NCBI RefSeq assembly: GCF_000269605.1
Contig: NZ_AKCI01000001.1
Span: 1,364,001-1,428,000 of the forward strand
Source: Scardovia wiggsiae F0424
GTDB taxonomy: Bacteria > Actinomycetota > Actinomycetes > Actinomycetales > Bifidobacteriaceae
Length of the DNA: 64,000 bases
Direction of reading: 5' to 3'
Shown here: positions 44,214 to 52,252 of the stretch, one piece after another
Position numbering within the stretch: position 1 is the stretch's first letter
Layout: every line of letters begins with the position of its first letter
The notes under the pieces: model-generated
Told to the model about the DNA's origin: nothing
The model's database searches: none
Seen by the model: only the letters and a program-made list of their open reading frames with translations
Translations under genes and position numbers: made by a program

Positions 44214-46028
44214 GTGGCAGAGAGCCAGGATCTTTCTAAGATGAAGCTCCCGGAGCTTCGTGAACTCGCAAAAAGAGTAGGATTGAAGAGTATAACGGCA
44301 TTGCGCAAACCGCAGCTTATAGCAGCGATCGAAAATGTGCGCAGCGAAGCTGTTGCGTCTATCCAGGCTGAGCATGAACACCAGCCTGACCAGCAGCGTG
44401 TATCAGGGCAGGGGCCTCAGGCTCCGCGGAACACGCGCCAGACACGCGGCCGTAAACGCAAGAATGCTAATGAAAACATCCCTCGCGTCCGTGTATCTCA
44501 CCCCGTACCTGAAGAGGGGCCTGCGGATCTGCTTGAAGATCTGGGTATTGAGCTCCCGGATTCGCGGTCCCGCAGCCTTGAAGATGGGGGTACCGACAAG
44601 CTTGCACAGCTTAACGCTGATCTCGATAACCTCCTCGCAGCTATCCCGGACCGTTCGGGGCAGAATGGCAGTGACACCGCCCGCACAGCTTCACCGCAAA
44701 GCGTAGAGCATGCAGATCGCCGCGGCCGCGGAGAAGACCGCCAGGCGGTACGCCGTGACCGCACCGAGCAGCCTGAACACCGTGGGCGCAAAGGCTATGG
44801 CAGCCGTGATGATTCTGCCGATTTACGAGGCAGCCGCGACAGTCGTGATCCCCGCGCAGCACGGCGCGAGGCAGACGATCAGCAGCCTGCAGAATCCATG
44901 GTCCCTGTCGCCGGGATCGTTGATATCCTTGATTCCTATGCTTTCGTCCGTACAAGCGGATATCTTCCGGGGCCGAGCGATGTGTATGTGTCAATGGGGC
45001 AGGTCAAGAAATATGGCCTGCGCAAGGGTGATGCGGTGCGCGGATTCATCAGGCCCCAGCGCGAAGGCGAAAAGCCGAACAAGCGCCAGAAGTTTGTACC
45101 GCTGCAGGTCCTTGATTCCATCAACGGTATGACGGTAGAAGAGGCTTCCCGCCGCCCGCAGTTTTCAAAGCTGACTCCGTTGTATCCTCAGGAACGCCTG
45201 AAGATGGAAACCGCACAGAACAAGCTTACCGGGCGCGTTATGGATATTTTCGCGCCGATCGGCAAAGGCCAGCGCGGCCTTATCGTATCTCCTCCTAAAG
45301 CAGGCAAGACTATTACCCTTCAGGATATTGCGAATGCGATTTCGGCGAATAACCCTGAAGTGCATCTCATGGTCGTGCTTGTTGATGAGCGTCCGGAAGA
45401 AGTTACCGACATGCAGCGTACGGTCCAGGGCGAAGTGATCTCCTCGACTTTCGACCGTCCTGCTACTGACCATACGACAGTTGCCGAGCTTGCTATCGAA
45501 CGTGCTAAGCGTCTGGTAGAGCTTGGCCAGGATGTCGTCGTCCTGCTTGATTCCATGACGCGCCTTGCACGTGCATACAATATTGCCCAGCCGGCTTCCG
45601 GCCGTATCCTTTCCGGCGGCGTGGACGCCCAGGCGCTGTATCCGCCGAAGAAGTTCTTCGGTGCTGCCCGCAATATCGAAGACGGCGGCTCGCTGACGAT
45701 CATCTCTTCTGCCCTTGTGGAAACAGGTTCCAAGATGGATGAAGTCATCTTTGAGGAATTCAAGGGGACCGGCAACATGGAGCTGCGGCTGTCCCGCGAA
45801 CTGTCCGAGAAACGCATGTTCCCGGCTATCGATATCAATGCGTCGGGTACCCGCCGCGAGGAGCTTATCACCCCTCCGCAGGAGCTTGCGATCGTATACC
45901 GCCTGCGCCGCGCACTGGGCGGCCTTGAGCCGGAAGCCGCTTATCAGCAAGTGGTCACGCGCCTGAAGCAGACTAAGTCTAATCATGATTTCCTTGCCCT
46001 GATGGCTCAGGGTACTGCTTCAAACTGA
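44214..46028 (+). CDS. rho: Transcription termination factor Rho with arginine-rich insertion
   Basis: A 604-residue Rho. The GTG start at 44214 (VAESQDLSKMKLPELRELAK) is chosen for an AAAGG site and because conservation begins there; the frame is open upstream. The N-terminal Rho_N helix bundle is followed by about 190 residues of basic, disordered insertion (RRGRGEDRQAVRRD, HRGRKGYGSRDDS), usual in actinobacterial Rho. Then come the RNA-binding cold-shock domain (VAGIVDILDSYAFVRTSGYLPG) and ATPase with Walker A SPPKAGKT, VLVDERPEEVTDM and SGGVDAQALYPPKKFFGAARN. Confidence 0.96.
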   Translation: MAESQDLSKMKLPELRELAKRVGLKSITALRKPQLIAAIENVRSEAVASIQAEHEHQPDQQRVSGQGPQAPRNTRQTRGRKRKNANENIPRVRVSHPVPEEGPADLLEDLGIELPDSRSRSLEDGGTDKLAQLNADLDNLLAAIPDRSGQNGSDTARTASPQSVEHADRRGRGEDRQAVRRDRTEQPEHRGRKGYGSRDDSADLRGSRDSRDPRAARREADDQQPAESMVPVAGIVDILDSYAFVRTSGYLPGPSDVYVSMGQVKKYGLRKGDAVRGFIRPQREGEKPNKRQKFVPLQVLDSINGMTVEEASRRPQFSKLTPLYPQERLKMETAQNKLTGRVMDIFAPIGKGQRGLIVSPPKAGKTITLQDIANAISANNPEVHLMVVLVDERPEEVTDMQRTVQGEVISSTFDRPATDHTTVAELAIERAKRLVELGQDVVVLLDSMTRLARAYNIAQPASGRILSGGVDAQALYPPKKFFGAARNIEDGGSLTIISSALVETGSKMDEVIFEEFKGTGNMELRLSRELSEKRMFPAIDINASGTRREELITPPQELAIVYRLRRALGGLEPEAAYQQVVTRLKQTKSNHDFLALMAQGTASN

Positions 46029-46137
46029 TGTGTCAGGCTGCGATGGCTTATAATGCCAGCTTGAAGCTATGCCAGCTGCATTGACAGCTGTACAGTGTTA
46101 CTACAGTACATTGCAGCGCACGAATATTGCAGTATAT

Positions 46138-46185
46138 GAATGCCCCCGTATTTTACGCGGGGGCATTCTGCTATTTTATTTTTTG
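46138..46185 (+). terminator. Intrinsic terminator of rho
   Basis: AATGCCCCCG pairs with CGGGGGCATT over a short TATTTTACG loop, then a T-rich tail (CTATTTTATTTTTTG). The remaining bases to the subtilase stop at 46345 show nothing else. Confidence 0.85.
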
Positions 46186-46344
46186 TTTAAGAATGTTGGC
46201 TGAAGCTGCCAACAAAGCATGATACTAGTCTATATATCTGCAAGTGAGTTTGCAAGGATCCCTAGTTGAGGTACCTCCACAAGCTTGTAAGAAGATATTA
46301 TACTTGTATAATTAATGGCAATCTCCATCTGTTGGAAGCTGGAG

Positions 46345-48627
46345 TTATTCATTCCCATCGTCGAAATCGATGTCCACATCTGCTTCATGGTAGAGTTCAA
46401 TGCTAGTGTTTATGTCAAGCTCCTCGACAATCCACGGTTCTTCTTGGAGTTGACAGTTCTGTTTAAACTCATCATAGTGATTGCGTCCGTCCATACCCCG
46501 TAGGGTTACCACGATGCCAAAGCGCATACCGTTGCCCGTGTTCTTTCCCGCGGAATTAATCTTGTCAAGCGACGGATTGAAACGTTCAGTCTTGCGGATT
46601 TTGAATCCCCAGTAGGGGATACCTCGGGTAATGCGTGGTATAAATCGGCTTTTTTCAATATCGCTAATATGTTTGACGTTATCCCATTTGCGATAGAGTC
46701 TACGAGCATCGCCTTCGTAGGTTCGGGCAGTTGGATCATCCTGCACGTTGTTGTTGATTGAATCAATGCCATCAGTCTTCATACGGCCAAAATGGAGGTC
46801 TAATTCTGTATCTGTGTAGTCAACGCCTTGGTTTTTGTCACATTTCGGGAAATAGCAGAGCGTAGCTCGCGCCATATAGTGATATTTACCGTTCGTGATA
46901 GGTACAGGTATGCGGTAATTATAGGTCTCAAAAGCATTAGCGGTGCCTTCCAACAGAAACCGTATTTCATTAGATGGTGTGGCCAGTACATCCTTGATAT
47001 GCGTGGGTACGATACCGTAGCCAAGTCGAAGATTATCATCGGGTGCAGGAAGCCACCCAGATGCAGAGTCAATGAGCAGCGCTTTAGCAGTCTCGCGAGA
47101 CAGGTTCATGATGTAAATCAGATACGCCATCTTTCGAGTAACCCATGGGGCAGCGAACGAGGTTCCAGCACTCAGAGCTATGCCGCCTGGTTTGTATACA
47201 GCCATGAATTCGGTATCGTCGCCGCCGAAGCACGAGATATCTGGTTTACGGAAAAAGCGAAGTACTGGTCCCTGTCGTGTATAACTTGCCGGTTCTCTAA
47301 GTACAGATGTGGCGTTGACGGTTAGCGAGTTGATAGAGTCCGCGGGTGCTCCAACTCGTTTGGGCTTGTTACGATCGTCTGTCGCGATCTTATTGGTCCC
47401 GGCAACGATAAAAATTACGCCGTATTCGTTTTGCAGTTCGTCCAGAATTGCCGCCTCGGGCGAGATGGCGTTTTCAGGTACTTCCAAGGCTGAACCGAGA
47501 CTTAGATTCCAGACGATTATATCTCGGTTCATGGTGACAATGCTCCGTATAGCTGTGAGGATAGAGAACGAACTATTTCTACCTTCTCTAGCGACAGCGA
47601 AATGGCGTACTCGGAAGCGTCCACATCCGTCGTCAAGAGTTGGATTCAATCCCGGACCGTCAACGATGAGCGACGTAACTTCAGTACCATGCACATAATC
47701 AGCGGGGTCATCACCCAACTCAGGGTTGATTTCGTCGTGGTATTCGACCCAATCAGAGAAATAGGTGTTTGTGGTGTCAAACCGTGTGTCAATAACACCA
47801 ATGATAGGCTCATTACCGGGTGCAGGGATATCTGGTACATACTCGTTACGCGTGGATGCGGATTCGAACACCAGCTGTGAGGTATCTTTCAGCGACATGG
47901 CAATCAGATATGGTGCAGACTGAGCGAGTTTGCGATACTGGTCCGGGGTCATGTTAATGGTGGTAGCATCAAGCATATTTGCCGAGATCACATTCACACC
48001 GAGAGAATTCAGTAGTGCTACTGTTTGATCAGTGTTGCGTCCAGTATTATAAATAGTGACTAGAGAGCGCTCTTGTTGATTTTCGGCGTGGGTCTTGATG
48101 TCGAAACGTGCAACATAATGCACATCTCGAACGATCTGAGCGAACGCGGTCTTCCTCAACGCAACGTCCACATCACTTTTGTCAAGTCCATTTTTTGTAA
48201 ATATATTTAGCTCATCGGCATCAATAGCACCACCATGTCGTTCTAGTATTGTTTTGCACGCCTCTAGTTTTGTGAGAGTTGCCTTAATAGATTGCATGGT
48301 CACGTAATGTGTAATTACGTGACGTTTGTAACCATCTATCGTCTCAAATCGGGCTCCGACAATGGAATTGTTAGGCGATTTTCTACCCTCCGTTAATAGT
48401 TCTCGTATGCGGTTGCTTTTTGCGACTACAGTTATGTAATGTACCTCAATCAATGGGTTGATAGTTGTCTCCTGCATCGTCCAGAAATCCTGAACTCTTC
48501 GGAGCTGCGCTATTAGGGCTTTCACATCGTCCACAGCAACCGTTGTGTGTGCTGGTAGTATGGGAGGGCCGGGGCGTTGGGCTCCTCTAGTTTGAAATTT
48601 ACCTTTCAATCTCAGCGTGTTATTCAT
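46345..48627 (-). CDS. Subtilisin-like serine protease of an IetAS-type defence pair (IetS-like)
   Basis: A 760-residue S8-family protease without signal peptide, so cytoplasmic. Catalytic residues: Asp280 (GVIDTRFD), His313 (VHGTEVTSL), Asn412 (oxyanion, VAGTNK) and Ser490 (AGTSFAAPWV). About 270 residues precede the protease domain and about 250 follow, with no domain I know. It overlaps the upstream AAA ATPase gene by 8 bases. A two-gene AAA ATPase + subtilase unit is the IetAS arrangement, described first as plasmid-stability toxin-antitoxin and later as phage defence. The pair shows AT-leaning codon use compared with rho and valS. Confidence 0.85.
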   Translation of the reverse strand: MNNTLRLKGKFQTRGAQRPGPPILPAHTTVAVDDVKALIAQLRRVQDFWTMQETTINPLIEVHYITVVAKSNRIRELLTEGRKSPNNSIVGARFETIDGYKRHVITHYVTMQSIKATLTKLEACKTILERHGGAIDADELNIFTKNGLDKSDVDVALRKTAFAQIVRDVHYVARFDIKTHAENQQERSLVTIYNTGRNTDQTVALLNSLGVNVISANMLDATTINMTPDQYRKLAQSAPYLIAMSLKDTSQLVFESASTRNEYVPDIPAPGNEPIIGVIDTRFDTTNTYFSDWVEYHDEINPELGDDPADYVHGTEVTSLIVDGPGLNPTLDDGCGRFRVRHFAVAREGRNSSFSILTAIRSIVTMNRDIIVWNLSLGSALEVPENAISPEAAILDELQNEYGVIFIVAGTNKIATDDRNKPKRVGAPADSINSLTVNATSVLREPASYTRQGPVLRFFRKPDISCFGGDDTEFMAVYKPGGIALSAGTSFAAPWVTRKMAYLIYIMNLSRETAKALLIDSASGWLPAPDDNLRLGYGIVPTHIKDVLATPSNEIRFLLEGTANAFETYNYRIPVPITNGKYHYMARATLCYFPKCDKNQGVDYTDTELDLHFGRMKTDGIDSINNNVQDDPTARTYEGDARRLYRKWDNVKHISDIEKSRFIPRITRGIPYWGFKIRKTERFNPSLDKINSAGKNTGNGMRFGIVVTLRGMDGRNHYDEFKQNCQLQEEPWIVEELDINTSIELYHEADVDIDFDDGNE

Positions 48628-49681
48628 TGCTGACTCCTTTCACTTCTCTAGCGATGGTGCTGCGTGAAACTCCAGTTAGGATTTCTACCTCGCGTAACGT
48701 GAATCCCTGCCTATACAGCACGCGGATATCACAGATATTCGTTGCTCCGCTTGGTGTTAGTGCGATGTAGAGACGCCGTAGATAGTCGAACTCATCATTG
48801 GGTTTACTGAAAGCTATAGCCGAGCGTATGAGATTCTTCATTTCACCCGGATAAGGTAGTCGTTCAGCAACAAAGAGAATCTTACGGAACAAGCGTATGT
48901 TTCTACCGATAAACGAGAATTGTCCCGCATAATCGTTCATAATAGCTTCGGCTACATCAGTCAGATCGCTGTGCGTATACCTGCCAAAGTCAATAGTAGC
49001 GTCAAAACGACGGACAAATGCTTTGTCGAACTTGGCGAACAGGTTAGTGGTAGCAAACAGCATAACTTGTTCCGACAGTTCGTCCATCTGATGCAGTAAT
49101 GCCGATGTAGCTCTACCCATTTCACGTACATCATGTGAATCAATGCGGTCTAACGCTAAGGCGTCGATTTCATCGAATAGTACCACCACGTGATCTGGCC
49201 GCGAAAAGTTGTTGATTTCATCGAACAGTTTCGCAATGTTCTTTGCCGTTTGGCCGAGACGGCTGTCTACGACAGAGTTGAAATCTACCACATATAACTC
49301 ACGCTGCAGTATAGCTGATATTTGTTTTACTGACTCAGTTTTGCCTGTGCCTGCTGGGCCATGGAACAGAAATCGATGGATACCGGCGCTTCTGTCAATC
49401 GCATTGATTATCCCTTGGATGTCGTTCGTAATAGCTTCCGGCAATGGTAGTGAGGTTTTTACTACTGGACGCCTCGTGAGGAATTCTGAGTGTACGGATG
49501 AATCTGCTGACTGGGGCGTGAAGGTGTTGGCATCCGACAGAAGTGCAATGACATATGCCGCCAGTTGCACGTCCCCAGAATGGTCAAAATCCTTCGCAAT
49601 TCCATAAGCTTCATTGCGGAATGCTGCGTCGTTATGCTCGGTATGATAGCGAATTAGATTCAATACGGCTTTCTTTTTCAT
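48620..49681 (-). CDS. AAA ATPase of an IetAS-type defence pair (IetA-like)
   Basis: A 353-residue AAA+ ATPase: Walker A GPAGTGKT (108-115), Walker B VVVLFDEIDAL (Asp170-Glu171), sensor region MLFATTNLFAKFDKAFVRRFD with the arginine fingers, and a C-terminal small domain. The last about 30 residues (QGFTLREVEILTGVSRSTIAREVKG) form a helix-turn-helix, unusual for a plain ATPase and suggesting DNA or partner binding. Its stop lies within the start of the subtilase gene, so the ratio of the two is probably fixed by coupling; in known IetAS pairs the ATPase restrains the protease. No own promoter recognised. Confidence 0.85.
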   Translation of the reverse strand: MKKKAVLNLIRYHTEHNDAAFRNEAYGIAKDFDHSGDVQLAAYVIALLSDANTFTPQSADSSVHSEFLTRRPVVKTSLPLPEAITNDIQGIINAIDRSAGIHRFLFHGPAGTGKTESVKQISAILQRELYVVDFNSVVDSRLGQTAKNIAKLFDEINNFSRPDHVVVLFDEIDALALDRIDSHDVREMGRATSALLHQMDELSEQVMLFATTNLFAKFDKAFVRRFDATIDFGRYTHSDLTDVAEAIMNDYAGQFSFIGRNIRLFRKILFVAERLPYPGEMKNLIRSAIAFSKPNDEFDYLRRLYIALTPSGATNICDIRVLYRQGFTLREVEILTGVSRSTIAREVKGVSNE

Positions 49682-49877
49682 GGCTGTTACAGCCTCCTAT
49701 GTCTGTTTAAGTGATTCATGCATGTCACTCATCTTAGCTCTATATGTAGACTAACTGTGTCTCAATTTTAGTATAATTTGTCTATTTATGTTTTGCGTGT
49801 TGTAGCGAGATAAAGCCACCCGTTATGGTGGCCGAAACAATAGAACTCCAACCTATTTACACAGATTGGAGTTAAAA

Positions 49878-50169
49878 ATGAGTCTTAGTCTCGCATGCCG
49901 ATTGTAGGAATGATACACAGTACTATCATAGAAGATCGTTGTACAATCACCTCTGTGAAATAAAGGCGCCTGAACGTGGAAGATTAATAACGAATATATT
50001 AGCATATAAACCTGGTGAGGATAACCATCTCCCAGGAGCACGTGTGGAAGTTTGTCCGTGTGGAGGCGCTATTCATAATCCAAGTATTGTACATATTGAT
50101 TCTGGTGATAGGCTCCCACCTACTCAAGAGAGTCTACATCTGTGGAGGTCCTTATCCTCATTAAGGTGA
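49878..50169 (+). pseudogene. Small gene broken by an early frameshift (CPCG-containing)
   Basis: ATG at 49878 has a good TGGAG site but stops after 10 codons; the +1 frame is open from 49881 to 50169 and encodes NDTQYYHRRSLYNHLCEIKA, then VEVCPCGGAIHNPSIVHID. The CxC pair and length (about 95 residues) look protein-like. A one-base change in the first codons would restore a single gene. No family recognised. Confidence 0.4.
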
Positions 50170-50181
50170 TAGGAGCGATCT

Positions 50182-50573
50182 ATGAGAAACCTTAACGTAA
50201 ATAATATCAGCAGTATTGTTAATACTAACGATTCATCTCAATACAGTAGACCTCTGGAAATCCTGTCCAATGCAGATCTCGTTTAGGAGGAGAACTTTCG
50301 TATAGCTCAGCTAAAGTAGGAGTGTATCAAACGTATGAAAAGTTACTAACGGTGATTGTAATTGCGGTAGTGCTTGGGATGACTACTTATAATTACCTAC
50401 ATCATTTGGGGAGTTTGGCAACCTGTAAGCATTTTACTAGGGGTATGTTCAGCCGCAATCGTATATGTTGGCTTCAAAGGCAGGGCGTTCCTAATTGTTT
50501 CGAGAAGGAGCATGCTGAGGCAGTTCACACCATTCATGATCTTGTATAAGTTAAGAGGCTGCTACTTTCCACG
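50182..50573 (+). pseudogene. Decayed small membrane-peptide gene, possibly a bacteriocin-type precursor
   Basis: ATG at 50182 (AGGAG upstream) gives 34 residues ending ILSNADLV and a TAG at 50284. In the next frame LGGELSYSSAKVGVYQTYEK continues into a membrane helix (LLTVIVIAVVLGMTTYNYL), and a second shift near 50410 gives another helix (PVSILLGVCSAAIVYVGF) ending at about 50573. With both shifts repaired, a leader ending in Gly-Gly would be joined to a two-helix membrane product. It could equally be a decayed plain membrane protein. Confidence 0.35.
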
Positions 50574-50589
50574 GGTGTAGCGGATTGAC

Positions 50590-50912
50590 AGCAATATTCG
50601 CTGACGTATACGCTAGGTTATCTCCTTCGGATACCTAAGACAGCATATGCACCAGTAGCTGAAGGGTATCTAGAAGAGAATTATTCACCCGTCATTGTTG
50701 AATCTTTTATTATCTTATTGATGCCCAAATTAGGCATTGAACGTGCCACGTATATGGTGTCGATCTTTCATCTTTGTGAGCACAGTGATGCTCCTTGTGA
50801 GATAAGAATTGATGGTAGCGGAAATGAAGGCGCAGTGCATATCGGGATAGCGCTGTCGGAAATTCTACCGAGCCATTTAGAACAGTTAAATAGTCTAGTC
50901 CGTTTAAAATAA
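50590..50912 (+). pseudogene. Remnant of an unknown small gene
   Basis: The frame is open from 50590 (just after a TGA) to the TAA at 50912, about 107 codons: TYTLGYLLRIPKTAYAPVAE, then MPKLGIERATYMVSIFHLCE and DGSGNEGAVHIGIALSEILP. It looks protein-like but has no good start codon with a ribosome site; TTG-ATG at 50718 is internal. Probably the 3' part of a gene whose start was lost in the same decay that affects its two upstream neighbours. Confidence 0.35.
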
Positions 50913-51049
50913 CCTCAATTCTATAGTTCTTATAATCATTGAATGAGGCTTTTACCGGTCATTTCCAATTCTTTGGGATGTGATTGGTATAAAAAATGAT
51001 ATAGCGGCTTTCATGTCCAACTGTAAGAATTGAGAACCATTAATATAAA

Positions 51050-51298
51050 TTAGCTTGGAATCGATCGATGGTACGCAAGGGATCTTAGTTCATCTTTAAC
51101 GACAAGTGCATCCAGCCCCGAATCCCTGTCTCCGTTAACGCCGGTCCTGCCGCGGACAAAACTGTCAACCGTGCCGACGTAAGTTTTACTGTTCCCCTCG
51201 CCAATTGTGACATCGCGATTGACCATATAATTCATGTCGTTGAATTCTTCCCGCGCAAGTTGCATACGTTGTTTGTCGGTAAACATTCCTTCATACAT
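51050..51298 (-). pseudogene. Truncated second copy of the lipase effector (N-terminal stub)
   Basis: An 82-residue frame starting MYEGMFTDKQRMQLAREEF. Residues 5-70 parallel the first 70 residues of the effector at 16591-17856: FTDxQRxQ, KTYVGTVxxxVRGR, GLDAxxxKDE are shared in order and spacing. Similarity ends exactly where the lipase domain would begin; the frame then reads RSLAYHRSIPS and stops. The catalytic and secretion regions are gone. It follows the intact immunity paralogue by 31 bases, the same order as in the full locus. Confidence 0.65.
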
Positions 51299-51329
51299 AA
51301 TACTTATGCCCCTTATCAATATTGTTGTG

Positions 51330-52004
51330 TTACTTGCTTAAATAATCGTTGCCATACTTTGCCTTCAGTAATGTGCTAAGCTCGCCGGATACAGAACTCG
51401 ATGATTCTTCGAGTCGTCCTGCTGAAGGGTCGGCAGATGATGATGTATCTTTATCAATGGTAAAACTCACATCCAGTTTTTTGTCTTTATTGATGATGGT
51501 ATCAAAGCTAATCCCACCCATAGGATTTGATTTGATTGAAGTGTCATCAATTTCGTAAGAATTGATGACACCCTGGCCGCTCAAGGCTTGTGGATCTAAC
51601 CATTTCAGTCCGGCTTCAATAATTTTCCGGCATTCCTCAGAGTGTACGATCCGCTTCATTTCCTGATAGAGCTCCAGCTCGCGCTGGGCGTGCATCTGTT
51701 CCTGATAATGTATCTCATTTTTGACCACTATGGCGCCTCCTGTTCCCACTATGAGTATTGCGACGATAAAAGCAATGGCCGCCTGCCACCACGTAATGTT
51801 TATACGGCGATGGTTTCGGGCAGCACTTTCACTTTCGGTGAGCCTTGAGGAAAGGGCAGATAGCGGAGACTGATCGGAAGTATCAGATGCTGTATCAGGG
51901 ACTGCGGCTGAAGAAGTATCCCCCTCCTCAGGCAGGGATGCAATACCTGATAACGTACCGTTTCCGTCAGAATTATAAGAATTGTCTTCTGAAGAGCCTG
52001 GCAT
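51330..52004 (-). CDS. Orphan membrane-anchored immunity protein (paralogue of 17903-18472)
   Basis: A 224-residue protein with AGGAGG upstream. Low-complexity N-terminus, one membrane helix (WWQAAIAFIVAILIVGTGGAIVV), then an outside domain strikingly like the first copy: RIVHSEECRKIIEAGLKW, DPQALSGQGVINSYEIDDTS, KSNPMGGISFDTIIN, LSTLLKAKYGNDYL. The extracytoplasmic halves are clearly paralogous and the N-termini diverged. With only an effector stub beside it, it may give immunity against kin effectors. A dyad CCAGTTATTACTGG (52044-52057) lies 40 bases upstream. Confidence 0.65.
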   Translation of the reverse strand: MPGSSEDNSYNSDGNGTLSGIASLPEEGDTSSAAVPDTASDTSDQSPLSALSSRLTESESAARNHRRINITWWQAAIAFIVAILIVGTGGAIVVKNEIHYQEQMHAQRELELYQEMKRIVHSEECRKIIEAGLKWLDPQALSGQGVINSYEIDDTSIKSNPMGGISFDTIINKDKKLDVSFTIDKDTSSSADPSAGRLEESSSSVSGELSTLLKAKYGNDYLSK

Positions 52005-52208
52005 AAACTGACCTCCTAAAGTTTCTTCATCACTATAGTATCACCAGTTATTACTGGCTACCATTAACTATGCGCAGACCGGGTACAGCACCGTGGCCGT
52101 CTGCGCGCAGAAGCACAGGTTCGCGGAATAGGTCCCTCGATTGCAGACGCCTACGTAGCCTTTATAACTTCTATAACTTCGCCGGCAAAACAGCAGAAGA
52201 AAACGGCC

Positions 52209-52252
52209 GGGGGCGAGGTAAGCACTTACTTTTACTGCTTACCTCTCGCCGG
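52209..52252 (-). terminator. Terminator hairpin overlapping the valS stop codon
   Basis: On the minus strand AGGTAAGCA in the last codons of valS pairs with TGCTTACCT after an 11-base loop, extended by GGCGA/CGCC outer pairs; GTTTTCTTCTG follows. The stop TAA lies in the loop. Confidence 0.6.
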
